64,000 bases of DNA from Mytilus galloprovincialis (lineage: Eukaryota; Mollusca; Bivalvia; Mytilida; Mytilidae), in contig NC_134838.1 in the NCBI RefSeq assembly GCF_965363235.1, positions 18,570,441-18,634,440 of the forward strand, in the 5' to 3' direction. Position numbers and translations under genes: made by a program. The number at the start of each line of letters is the position of its first letter. The stretch's first letter is position 1. This document shows, piece by piece, positions 23,461 to 34,699 of the stretch. The notes beneath the pieces were generated by a model. The model was not told where the DNA came from. It made no database searches and was given only the letters and a program-made list of their open reading frames with translations.

Positions 23461-24870
23461 TTTAATGTAGATTATTGTTAATTTGTTTGAGTTTGTTTTT
23501 TTGTTGTCTTTTGTCGTGACATTGTCATTTTATCACGAATTTAAAATTTACGAGTTATCTCCCATTGGTATCTTCCTCATCTTTTTTTCAAAAAGTCTTC
23601 CAATATTTATCAAAATCATTTTGTGTGTTTATGTAAATATAACTACATTGTATCTAATATTTTGTAAAAAATGCCTTTAAATGCAACTTTGATAGAATTT
23701 GACAGAATAGTATCTATAGGTTCATTTTACTTGTATTAGTTTCATATAAGGGATCAAAATCAGAATGTTGTTGAATTTCCTTGAATTTGAACCCTTAGCA
23801 ATGCATCGAAATAAATCAAACCGAAATTATATTTTAGGACAGGCACAGTGAGGCTTAAGTTTTTTTACAACATTTTGCAAAAATATGTGAAATTAAACAC
23901 GTGATATAAATCACCTTTTCATAACAATCCTATAGAACGTTTAATAATATAATTTGATGGATGTTTGTAAAATTGTTCAAATAAAAAAAAAAAGATTCAG
24001 GAATTTGACGATTTTTTTATTGTTAACCATGGAGTGTCACCTCAAAATCCACCTATCACCAAAATTATTTAAAGTCTCTATTTGTTTCCCTTAATTTTAA
24101 CCAGTTATCAATGTCTTCCTTTTTTAAAGATATTTTAATCACGAATGCATCAAATTGTTATAACTTAACTGAAATAATAACTTATTCCGAATGACATGCC
24201 AAAACTAATGGATTGATCTTGGGATTGAACATAACAATGCCTTTAAAGGACTGAATGAATGAAAATGTTAAAAATGCGACCATTATTAAAATCATGTCGA
24301 TCATATTGGGTTTTCCAAAAAAATTAACCATGACCGAATTCGACAAGTTCAATTTAAAATTGTGACATTTTAAACTAGAGGCTCCATGCAGCATGAGATC
24401 AAGTCTTTACAACTCCTTGGACTTTAGAGCGATTATATCTAGGGATTTAAAACCGAACATTCTTTTTTTTAATTCAAAATACTGGTGAATTTTACAAAAT
24501 CAGATTTCAATATTTAATTCATAAAAACATGCGACAAAATAAAAATGTGTATAAATATACAAAATTTAACGTAATTATGTAAGTGTATATAAAACAATAC
24601 CATATTCAATTATCGAGAGGTGAAAAATACTAAAGGGACATTCAAACTCTCATGACGAAAGGAAACTGACAATATGCCATTACAAAAAAAACTATAAATT
24701 ACCAAAAGACATACAAAAGTTTACAAAACAAAACACAAATAACCAAAGACTATACAACGCATTTAAAACATTATCGAACATTAATCACTCGCTTTGTCTG
24801 TAAGGTATCAAAATTTTCAAGTGGCAAACAAAGATTGTCAGAGCCATCATGCTAATCTGAACAATACTAT

Positions 24871-25015
24871 GATATTATTACGTAAGTATTTCTGTATTGG
24901 CCTTGTTATTGGTCCGAGGCTTGCTGTATTGGCCTGAGGCGAAGCCGAAGGCCAATACAGCTGGCCGAGGACCAATAACAAGGCCAATACAGAAATACAC
25001 GTAATAATATCTTTA
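24871..25015. repeat. Foldback element with GGCCAATACAG arms
   Basis: Long, nearly perfect arms (GTATTTCTGTATTGGCC ... GGCCAATACAGAAATAC, with the outer pair ATATTATTACGT/ACGTAATAATAT) fold about a centre near 24940. A related smaller hairpin lies 0.7 kb away at 25598-25680. Confidence 0.85.
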
Positions 25016-25597
25016 TTAATTAACTACAGTGTTACAATATTTTTTTAATTTCATTTCAAAAGAGATAAATATTTTTACCTTGAAGTGGAACTATCCAAAT
25101 CTCAGTTTGTTTCTTTTTATTAGATGCAATATACATAATGATCTGGTGCTGTTTCCAGGTGTCTTCAGCATTTTCTCATCTGATGATTTTTTCTACCCTT
25201 TTCAGTTACTATAAAGTGTTACAACTTAAATTTAGACGCAACACATAAATAGTAATTGGAAAGGTACTGCCATTGCATGTGTAATGCAGAAACTAATTTA
25301 AAATCGATGTGTACAATCGTGAAATTATGAGGTCGTCAAGAAATGAACTTTGTGATAATCTACTCGTTCCCCAAACCTGAAATAGTTTTATCGTCACGTC
25401 ACGTCTGCTTTCAAAATACCTTTTAAATGAATGTGACCGTCTTTCGCCTGAAATGTATGCCATACTGACATTTTCAGCATGTTGAAGATAACTAAATGAC
25501 AACTGCGTCTTCAAAACAACTGTTTACTTTCAATTTGTGTTTATCGTGACTTTCGATGTAAAACCTAGAGACGTTCCGAAATCCTGCACTTGTGTCA

Positions 25598-25680
25598 ACT
25601 CGGCCAATATAGAATAACTCGGCCAATACAGAAAAAATCTGTATTGGCCTAGTTATTCTGTATTGGCCCAGTCTACACAT
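25598..25680. repeat. Second GGCCAATACAG hairpin
   Basis: CTCGGCCAATACAGA and its complement TCTGTATTGGCC pair over a short A-rich loop, with GGCCAATATAGAATAAC on the outside. It is the same word as the foldback at 24.9 kb. Between the two, TTATTAATTAACT at about 25014 and its complement AGTTAATTAATAA at about 25727 form a possible 13-bp terminal inverted repeat. Confidence 0.75.
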
Positions 25681-26019
25681 TATATTGCATAGGCAGTTTT
25701 CATCCTATTAAGTCCAATAACAGTGCAGTTAATTAATAATATGTATTTCATATACTCTGCGTTATACTTAATTTTGTATTATTTATAATAAGAGTCCTTA
25801 AAAGTATTCAAATGAGCATTTGACTCAAATTCTCATATCTATAACATACTAAAACGTATATCAAAATTGAAATAAGTACGAAATGAATAGTTAACAATGC
25901 ATATACTTGATAAGAGTTAACAGCATTTCGTGTGCAATTTAGTCAAGACGCAATCTAATTAATTTTTGAGATGACCTTTGAAGATGGTCGACGGTCACAT
26001 TACGCGATATAAACATTAC

Positions 26020-26335
26020 ATAAATATAAATAGCTAGCGACCTCGTGCAATTAGATTTTTTCCAGGTCTGTTTTCTTTGATGTTGTAGATTAAAATATTA
26101 AATTAATTATCGTTTTAACCTGTATAATAGTGATAGTCAACGAAATGGTTCACCTAGCTTTGTTTCACTTTCAATGTTGACATTCTTTTCCTTCTAATGG
26201 CTGGACACGACTTATAAATGCTTAACCAACCTCTTAATAATGGGTTTAATAAAAGTTCATATGAAAACAGATTCAATGAGGTCGAAATATTCACCTGCAA
26301 GTGAATAAATCATCAGCGATGGCTCTGCAAAAATA
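26020..26335 (+). repeat. Direct repeat, left copy
   Basis: Matches 31670-31985 in the same orientation: GCGACCTCGTGCAATTAGAT, TTTGTTTCACTTTCAATGTT, and a tail of AAT and CATCAG words. The pair lies 5.65 kb apart and brackets copy B of the inverted duplication. Confidence 0.8.
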
Positions 26336-26484
26336 GACATCCAAAAATATATATTACGCCAAGAGCATTTACCGGACTGTAGCACTCTCGACCAATAATA
26401 TAAAAATATTTCCTAACTTATGCAAATCATATAAGAATTATCTGTATGTCACACAGTGCGGAATCCGATCGCGGATCATGCAGA

Positions 26485-26594
26485 ATGAAAACTGCACCTA
26501 TTTTCTGTATGCTTTCTATCTTTTATATTATCCTGATGGTAAATGGGTCCCAAATGACAACAACGAATTCTAGTACAGATCTAACCATGGCTAA
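26485..26594 (+). CDS. Possible first exon of an unrecognised secreted protein
   Basis: ATG at 26485 opens 36 codons: MKTAPIFCMLSIFYIILMV, then NGSQ and a Thr/Ser-rich run. This has the charge and hydrophobic core of a signal peptide with a plausible cleavage after NG. The frame runs into a strong donor (AA then GTAAGT) at 26595. Upstream are CCAAT and TATAAAAATA near 26390-26405 and an exact octamer ATGCAAAT near 26421. No downstream exon was found, so the gene may be dead, or the match may be chance. Confidence 0.3.
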
Positions 26595-27283
26595 GTAAGT
26601 AGGCTAGATTTTTGCACTCTTTGAGGCACTAGCGTAAGTTTCTAATCAGGAAACCTAGTGTACAGCTTGTCTTGCTTGTTGTTTCCCTATGTGGCTTGTC
26701 CAGCTTTAGGTCATTAGATAAATCAAGGATTTGTATAGTAAGAATCCTTGGATATATTAAGACAAAGGAAAGGATTTGTTTGGACTTGCTCTAAAATGCG
26801 GTTGTCTAGTTGGTAGAAAAAAGCAAATGCCAAAATCAAAAGCTCAAACACACAAAACGAATGGATAACAACTGTCATATTCCTGACTTGGTACAGGCAT
26901 CTTCTTATATGTAGAAAAAGGTGGATTGAACCTGGTTTTATAGCTAGCATAACATCTCACTTGGCAGTCGCATCAAATTCCAACATAATGACAACGATTC
27001 GTGAACACAATAAACAGACACAATAGGTAAAAAATAATAATACAATACCCCTAAAAATCAAAACTCTACCTGTGGGGAGCTTGAACCCTTCATACTTTAA
27101 AATAATATATATGTGTACAGATAATAACAACACTAACCAAAATACTTGGGGTTATAAATGATGTTGAAACTTTTTGGATGCACATGAAATAAGACTTAAT
27201 ATACAATATTTGCTACGTGTAGTTTAGTTGTGTGTATTGATAATTTTCACTAAGGTAATTGGCTTTTTCTATTATCATTGAAG

Positions 27284-27382
27284 GTCCTTCCATTGAAAAA
27301 GTTTCCATATCCAGAGATAAATTCTGCATCTCAATGATTTCTAGGGGAACATAAGTTTCCAGATAGACGTATATTAATGCAA
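27284..27382 (+). pseudogene. Dead duplicate of SSUH2 exon 11
   Basis: It has the same 99-base length as exon 11, with AG before and GT after. It reads VLPLKKFPYPEINSASQ, a TGA stop, then FLGEHKFPDRRILMQ. The true exon 11 reads VIPLQRFPEPEINSASQ and RLLGGHKFPDRRILMQ. The in-frame stop and the absence of neighbouring exons on this strand make it a relic of the inverted duplication. Confidence 0.85.
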
Positions 27383-29297
27383 GTAGGCTTTACGTTTCTT
27401 TTTATCAAGATTATATTACAAACTCGGTAATATCTATTTTGTTTGCAAGTTCGTTTATGATATTCAAATGTATATATGGTGTCAAATAAAATGTAACTGA
27501 TATATAAATTGGGAGGTTTAGCTAGCTATAAAGGTTTTTAATCCACTTTTTTTTGCGTAAGGAAATGTATGTATCAAATGGGGAATATGATAAGTGTTTT
27601 CCATTCGTTTGATGTGTTTGTGCTTTTGATTTTGCCATTTGAAAAACAATTTTCCGTTTTGAATTGTCCTTGAATTTCCGTATTATTGCTATTTTACTTT
27701 TTTATAGATGACATTTTTCATACTTTCGTTGCGTAGATATTTCAGTATGGTTATTTTCTGTGAATAAACTTGATAAAATAAATCTGAAATAAATTTAAAT
27801 TTCGGTAAAAATGTAGTTTCTCCAAAATGTCTTTTCTATTTAATAGAAACATATTTGCCTTTCTGATGTTATTTCGTGTATCCATATGTTTTGAATTTTT
27901 TACAACTTCATCCTTTTACGTGACGTGTTATTTTATGAGTTGTATTGTTGTGTTGTGGTTTTTTGATGCTGAACATTTGTGGATATTCCAAATCACATTA
28001 CACAAATTCCTTATTACGTTAAAGGAAATGATTGATCTAATGCATACCTATATACCAAACTTAGTCCTATGTTAACGAGTGTTTTAACATTTATTGCAAC
28101 TAATCGACAAACCAAAAAACATTTCGTTCGATTGCTGATCAATCACTTTCTCTCTTTTAGAATTTGGTGCCGAAGTTTACCAATCGTGACCTTGATTAAA
28201 ATCAACACAGACTCATGGAACACTTCAAAATAAGTGAAACGATAGAACGGTGTTTTTTTTTTTGTCTAAATTTGGTTAGATTTTTTATGAATAAACACAT
28301 TTGTGTGCATAACAAGAAATCAATGAGATGGATTTTGAAAGAAATTGTGAGAAGATAGTTTTATAACATGTGTTAAGAAAATAAAAAGAAAAAATGGTGT
28401 CACCGAACTTGTTTTCTTGCTACAAGTAAAAATTAAAAATTTCTTTATCAGTCAAGTATAATTTTTTTTACTAAAAGAGTTGTTTTCCGTTAATTGGTTT
28501 ATTTGAAAAATGATTCTTTAAACACAAAATTTAATATTCGTTTATATAGTTTGAATAATACAATAAATCCCCAGTTTTCTTTATACTGAAATCTAACCAA
28601 ATTTGCAGATTTGGGCAACTAACTAGACCAATTTTGTACTGCGATTTTACAATCCAAGATGGCGGTATACTATGAATCTACCTTACAACATATTATTATA
28701 CGTGATGTTAAAATAGGGGATACTGATTGGTTAATACGAGGGAAACAATTCACTCTATCCCATGAAAAATACTCTATTTCCCTTCACGGAGACACTTGAT
28801 TATTTACTCGCTTTACTAAATAGGGATGCTGGTTATGTACATAGTTTATTACTTTTGATTTGCAATGTAACAAACAACAATAACAGAACATTCAGTATAA
28901 TAAAGTAAATACCCGTTGTTATAACTGAAAGGACGAAAGAGCAGATTGTTACCCCTCGAAAAGACATTATCAACCTTGGCTTCGCCTCGGTTAAAACTGT
29001 TTTCTCGGGGTATCCATCTGCTTTATCATCCTTTCAGCTATGTCTTATTTATCATATTTTCTTTTATTTGAAGTATCTTGTGGTATTAACTTTACTTAAT
29101 TGTAAAGAATGTGTGGTATGTTTACTGTCTTTATTTGTATGATTTTTTTTATAAAAGTTGCACCAAACAAATTGCATTTTTGTGTTTGTTTTTCAATTCA
29201 TTACCTTATAGTTATATAACACTGCAAGTATGTCAATGATGAAGTATACGTTCCTGAAAACAAATTCATGTATTCTTTGAAACATGTATTTTGCAAA

Positions 29298-30428
29298 CAG
29301 GAACTTCTATAAAGGAAGAAAGGGAAGAATTTAGCAATATCCTTTAACTTTACTTTCCGCTATATAGATGATGTTCTCTCACAAAATATTTCAAAATTTG
29401 GTAACTATGTTCAATCGAACTAGAGATAAAGGATACAACAGATAAAGTTAAGTCGGCCTCATATCTTGACTTACATCTAGAAATTGACAATGAGAGTCAG
29501 TTGAAAACAAAACTTTACGACAAAAGAGATGATTTCAGCTTTCCAATTGTGGACTTTCCATTTCTAAGTAGCAACATTTCAGCAGCACCTGCATACGGGG
29601 TATATATCTCCAAATTGATACGATATTCCCGTGCTTGTATTTTCTATCATGATTTTCTTGATAGAGGGTTGCTGCTCACAAGGAAGCTATTATAAGTTAT
29701 ATGGTTCGCTACTGATCCCATACGGATCCCTAAAGGGTTAGTAAAATTCATAGGGGTAAGGCCGGAGGCCGAATCCCCTATGGATTTTATTCACCCTCTA
29801 TGGTCCGTATGGGGTCAGTAGTTAACCGTCTAACGAATTTATCGCACGCTGGACTTTTTCTGCTGCGTTACGTTGAAAAATAAACAACGAAACACAACAA
29901 CATCGATAGATGACGTCACCATTAACGCGTCATGAACCCCCTATGAAATCTACTAACCCCATACGGTCTCATAGGGGGTCACTAAGTGACGGCGTTAAAC
30001 CAATCACAACGTGATATTTCACCCGCGGCGCGATAATAAACCAAGAGTTCAAAATGGTGAAGTTGAAATCATCCCTTCGTAAATTTTACGGACGCCATTA
30101 CGAGTTGGTTGACCGTTATGGAATAACCGTTTCACAGATGATATCGGATATTTTCCCTACGTCGTAAATACAATCCCCTTCCCTTTCATGAATATGAACT
30201 ACCGAATTAGACTATTTACCGGATGTGTTATCTTGAGCAACACGACGGGTGCCATAGGTGGAGCAGGATCTGCTTACCCTTCCGGAGCACCTGAGATCAC
30301 CCCACGTTTTTGGTGGGGTTCGTGTTGCATATTCTTTAGTTTTCTATATTGTGTCATGTGCACTTTTGTTTGTCTGTTTGACTTTTTCATTTTTAGCCAT
30401 GGAGTTGTCTGGTTCAACTATGTTAGGA
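29298..30428 (+). pseudogene. 5'-truncated Penelope-like reverse-transcriptase copy, interrupted
   Basis: It matches the end of the intact frame from about residue 545 (FRYIDDVLS at about 29356) through the last codons and the 3' tail. A frameshift near 29411, after a deletion, breaks the frame. A foldback insertion at about 29694-30042 splits it after the codons for LLTRKLL. 5' truncation is typical of target-primed reverse transcription. Confidence 0.85.
29694..30042. mobile_element. Foldback insertion inside the Penelope-like fragment
   Basis: The intact element at 55.7 kb reads straight through AGCTATTAAATCAAGAG. Here about 340 bp separate AGCTATTA from AACCAAGAG. The insert has complementary arms (CTACTGATCCCATACGG ... 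CCGTATGGGGTCAGTAG) around GGCCGGAGGCCG, then a third ACCCCATACGG word near 29958. A target duplication of two or three bases (TA/TTA) is possible. Confidence 0.75.
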
Positions 30429-31669
30429 GAGTATTTGTGTATAGAGCATACCCCTGTTAATGAAGTTCGCATACTGTGAATTAACATGCACACGCGTATC
30501 AATTGACATAATTATACTCTCACTGAAATAATAGACTAGCTATTGAGTGACAGAACATCATCAACATATCTCGAAAAGACATTAAACAACTTTGCCAGAT
30601 CTTTTTGTTTTTTTGTTTTTTAGAAGACTTTTTATGAATTTTGCTTCACATGAGTATAATACAGGTCGATCGCATATTTAGTATTCATTGGAATACAAAC
30701 TGCTATCGCCGAGCGTTTTACTGAAAATTTAAACGTTGAGAGTGGATAAATTTTATGTCTTTCATATTTCTATTAGGCATGTAATACGATGCGATGAAAA
30801 GGTCTTTTCTGTTTTTTAAATTTAATTTTGCACCATTCAATTTCGCAGTCTGACGGGTTCAAGGAATTCAGTTGACTGATGAGATCTTCATGTATTCCTA
30901 AGAATACCCCGCCCCCAAGAGTGCCTCTATCATTTCTGTCGATTTTAAAGTTATTTGAGAAGACTTCGAATTATTCTATGGCATCTTTCTTCATTGGCTT
31001 TCCTGGTTTTATTCCTTTGAGCCTAGATTCTAGTCTAGTAATGGACTTCTGGTACCCGTGACATATGATGTCTTGTTTGATGTAGTGTATGGGAGCTGAT
31101 AGTTCATCTTGTTTGTCCATGATGGCCACCATGCTGCGGCAGTTTATTGTCATAATTGTCATAATACGTAGGTTTCATTTGAAATCACATTGTTTTTACT
31201 ATAAGGAATCTAGTTTGTTAAACCGATATAAAGATGATATAAACGTCGGATGAAGCCGAGATAGAATCAATTAGGTAGGAAACCACGTAAGACTAATCGA
31301 CGTCAGTTTTATGGACTTGCTGCAGAGAATTCACCTCATTATTTACAGGTAGGTTGAATCTAAAATTGAAAAAGTTGTTAAAAAATCCAAGACCAAATCA
31401 TAATACATTTCATCAATTGGGCGATCATTTATATTATTTCTATTGTTTAAGTTTGTATTCTGTCCTCTAGATGTCTTGCGGTTATCTTTGTCTTGGTTTG
31501 TTGTGTCATTGTCGTACAATGTATGTTTATATGAACAATAATGGATAACAACAACGTAGGTTGGTAAAATGAACCCAACATATTAATATTTATATACATG
31601 ACTGTAATTATCACCGGCTTCATATTGTTATTATAGTAATATGATGTCGGTGAGTGTGTTCATTATTGT

Positions 31670-31985
31670 GACATGAACATAAATATAAATAGATTGCGAC
31701 CTCGTGCAATTAGATTTTTATAGGTCTGTTTGATTTCATGTTGTAAGTGAAAAGATATGATTATTAACGTTTTTACTTAAGAATGTTTTTTATGGATCGA
31801 ATCAGTCATAGAAAAGGTTCACCTTTGTTTCACTTTCAATGTTTATATTCCTTTACTTTAAATGGCTGAACACGACGTATGCATGCGTAACCAATCTCTA
31901 GCTTATAGTTTAAATTTAGGTCAAATGAATACGGATTCAATGAGATGCAATTATTTACTTGCGAGTAAATAATTCATCAGTTATA
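31670..31985 (+). repeat. Direct repeat, right copy
   Basis: Partner of 26020-26335, described there. No coding potential. Confidence 0.8.
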
Positions 31986-32255
31986 TTTCTTTGCTAATTT
32001 TGACATAATTGTACCACATTGGCTGCTAAAAACGAATATTTATTTCATTATTTCACTTTTATTAACGATTGGATCAAACGAAATCAAATTCTAATTTGTT
32101 CATATCTCGTAGCTAGTGCACCTTTAAAGACAGCGAGATGAAAATACCAAAATACAAATCCATCAAAAACAGACAACACCACAGCCAAAGTCAGTACAAA
32201 CGTCGGAAAGCGGCCGAACAACAATAACAAAACATACAGAAAACTAAAGACTGAA

Positions 32256-32370
32256 CAACACAAACTCTACCAAAAAGCGGAGATAAACTGTATTTACTGA
32301 GCAACACAAACTCTACCAAAAAGCGGAGATAAACTGTATTTACTGAGCAACACAAACTCTACCAAAAAGT
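32256..32370. repeat. 46-bp tandem repeat, 2.5 copies
   Basis: Units start at 32256, 32302 and 32348 with CAACACAAACTCTACC. The two complete units are identical as far as can be read, so the duplication is recent. Confidence 0.95.
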
Positions 32371-32613
32371 TTTCCCCTGTGGTATAGTTATACTATTTAT
32401 AAGTTCAAAGCTGGCTAGTGAGAGTAGTTGTATAACGAGTTCTGGTTTTGGTTATAAATATAGATGGGTAAAATATGCACGTCAAATACTTTGGCGGTTT
32501 AAAAGGTGGGGTCCCGTTATACAATGTATTATATAAAGAAAATTTGTGTGTGTCATTTCATCGAAAGTGCTTATATTAACTACGACAGTTTGCAGTTTAT
32601 TCCTGACTACATT

Positions 32614-33325
32614 ATGTCAAACTCTGATCTAGACCTAGATGTGAGAGATCCGACAGAATCAAGTGGTGTTAATAATGATTTGTCGACAGACGGTGCTGTT
32701 TCACTCTTCTCTACCGTAAATAAGCAACGCGTTTGAGCAACAAAATAACAACATTATTCAACATTTTGAGAGCCGTTTTGCTAACGATAAGTCGGAGAAA
32801 GCTGGAGGAGATGCAACAGATTTTACATTCAAGAACGAAGGTAACCGCATACAGCATAGTTTTTATATTGAACATTCGGATAAATTGTCCAAAATTGACA
32901 GTTTTGTTAAGTTTTAATTCTTTGGACGCCGCATCACGCCTAATTTCAGAAGAGAAAGAGACATTAAGAAAACGCAATAAAATTCTAAAGATCGCCGATA
33001 AGCATGGATGGGATACTGTTCAAGAGTATTTGGATAGTCCTTTGGCTGATAATAAGGACGATGCCGTCAATTTACGGTCCGCAATCATCGGAGCTAATTC
33101 AAGGAGAAGGAATTCCAAACCAAATGATCGTCAGGTGGGAAAATCAACAAATAGTAATGGTCGTTCAGACAAGAATGGTACAAAATTCAACACCAAAGAA
33201 TTTTTTCGTGGCTTTATCCAATTCAACGCCAATGATGGGAACCGTGGTAAATCAAACAGCAATTTTCAATCAGCAGTGTGCTTTTACTGCAACCAACCTG
33301 GTCACTTTTCAATAGATAAAGTATG
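32614..33325 (+). pseudogene. Frameshifted gag-like retroelement gene
   Basis: Three frames must be joined. The first starts MSNSDLDLDV (32614-32733). The next carries FEQQNNNIIQHFESRF to DKLSKIDSFVKF then a stop (32732-32916). The third carries SRLISEEKETLRKRNK, DKHGWDTVQEY and a basic Ser/Asn-rich tail ending CFYCNQPGHF (about 32930-33325). The last motif is a CCHC zinc knuckle whose final Cys is replaced by Lys. The GW..V.EY segment resembles the gag-like ORF of DIRS-type elements, from memory. No pol follows: a minus-strand LINE remnant abuts it. Confidence 0.65.
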
Positions 33326-33836
33326 AGCACTAAACCTCAATCTACATAATGTTGATCTATCACATTTGGATTTGCATTGATCAACATACGAGGGTCTACT
33401 ATTTGGTTTATATAGTATATTAAAAAAGTTAATTTTTTTATTTTGATTGATTTTAGTCTCTTGCTTCTGGAAGGCTATACCGTTGATTCTCTCTTGAATG
33501 GGTTTTGAATAAATTTTAATATCAATAGGATTTAGATCAATAAAATGAAATCCAAGTCTTGAAATAAGATTTTTCATATTTATTATCCAAGAGTTATTTT
33601 TTTTCAGTTGCTTTACATATTTTTAGGGCAAGTGAATTATTTGACACAAGTATATGAAGCCAATATTTTATTGCTGAAAATTCAGTTCTGGTATATAAAG
33701 GCAATCTATTCAGCTCGGCTAAACATGCAGCATTCGATGCTTTACAATGTATTCCTAGAATTTCTTTAATAAATTTATACTGCAAGTGTTCAAAGGCATC
33801 TGAATCCATGTGTTGTTTGCCTATTCCCCATACTAA
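33303..33836 (-). pseudogene. LINE (non-LTR) ORF2 C-terminal remnant
   Basis: Two minus-strand frames (33809-33594 and 33577-33302), separated by about 16 bases, read FIKEILGIHCKASNAACLAE, IKYWLHILVS, then SRPSYVDQC and LRFSAHTLSIEK. The order (K.ILG, N.A...EL.R.PL, IKYW, and a terminal R.RFS.H.L.IE) is the C-terminal region after the reverse transcriptase in jockey/CR1-type ORF2 proteins, as I know them. No catalytic domain remains. Confidence 0.6.
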
Positions 33837-34310
33837 ATCATATTAGATTAAAAAGGGATATTATCATGTTATTTCCGGCCAATTCCGAGAAACCGAAATA
33901 TTACCTTAATTTTTTGTGAGTTGAGGAAGTGTAATTACCACGTATGAACTAAATGGCATGCTTTAATGTTTTTGTTTTTCATAATAACAGTTGTAAATTT
34001 ACCATGGAGATTGACCAAAGTTATCTATAATTAAATATGAAGTGATATTTTTAAACGAGAGAAGGTAAGTCCACACAACTTGTCCAAGTTATTTACAAGT
34101 ATACATATAAAATGATATATTGTTTGTCATATATCGCTCTGTGAATATTGACCCACTGTTTTCTCTGTAAACATAAATGTTATGGGACAATATTTATAAG
34201 AACATATTGCGTACTATTTTAACTTATTTTCACTTGTTTAAAACATGTGTTCTTTGTTTCCATCGATTTAATAAAAGAAGTTATAGAATTGAGGCCCCCA
34301 CAGGGTACCC

Positions 34311-34430
34311 CCTCAGGTCGCAAGGTTGCTTTTAAATTCGTCGCAAGGTCATGATGTCGTTTTTAAGGGAAATGAACAGGTCGCAGGTCGTTTTTTCAAC
34401 ATAGAGGTCGAAAGTCGTTTTTTATATTTA
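34311..34430 (+). repeat. Degenerate AGGTCG repeat
   Basis: AGGTCGCAAGG, CGCAAGGTCA, CAGGTCGCAGGTCG and GAGGTCGAAAGTCG recur irregularly, several followed by TTTTT. The units are too divergent to set a period. Confidence 0.55.
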
Positions 34431-34699
34431 AAGGATCCATTTAAGTCAGAGACATATAAATACATATTTTCACAAGAAATTTGCCACGATACATCAACAA
34501 TAAGAATCAAATTTAAAACATAGAGATGTTTTAATAAGACAAGAAACAAAATTTTTTCAATCACCAACCACTTTAACATTGTTCACTTTGAAAACGCAGA
34601 ATAGTTCCTGCTACACAACTTATAGCTAGTATACATATAATTGTCAATATTTAACATAAATTAAATTGTTGATCAATTGATATGACTATAAAAGTTTAT

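Larger units (their letters stand above)
26827..30760. repeat. Inverted segmental duplication, copy B
   Basis: Reverse-complement partner of 8205-11860. It retains a dead SSUH2 exon 11 at 27284-27382 but has lost exon 12: sequence matching the flanks of exon 12 is joined near 27770-27800. It has gained a truncated Penelope-like element at about 29298-30428. A lesser hairpin (AGCAGAT/ATCTGCT arms) lies near 28935-29030. Confidence 0.85.

Noticed and set aside
30188..30479. 90- and 73-codon frames at 30.2-30.5 kb, and the similar 92-codon frame at 55931-56209
   Set aside because: These are readings of the Penelope-like 3' untranslated tail, present in every copy with different stops.
32506..32736. 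76-codon frame as an independent gene
   Set aside because: Its second part is the start of the broken gag-like gene; the upstream codons lack support.
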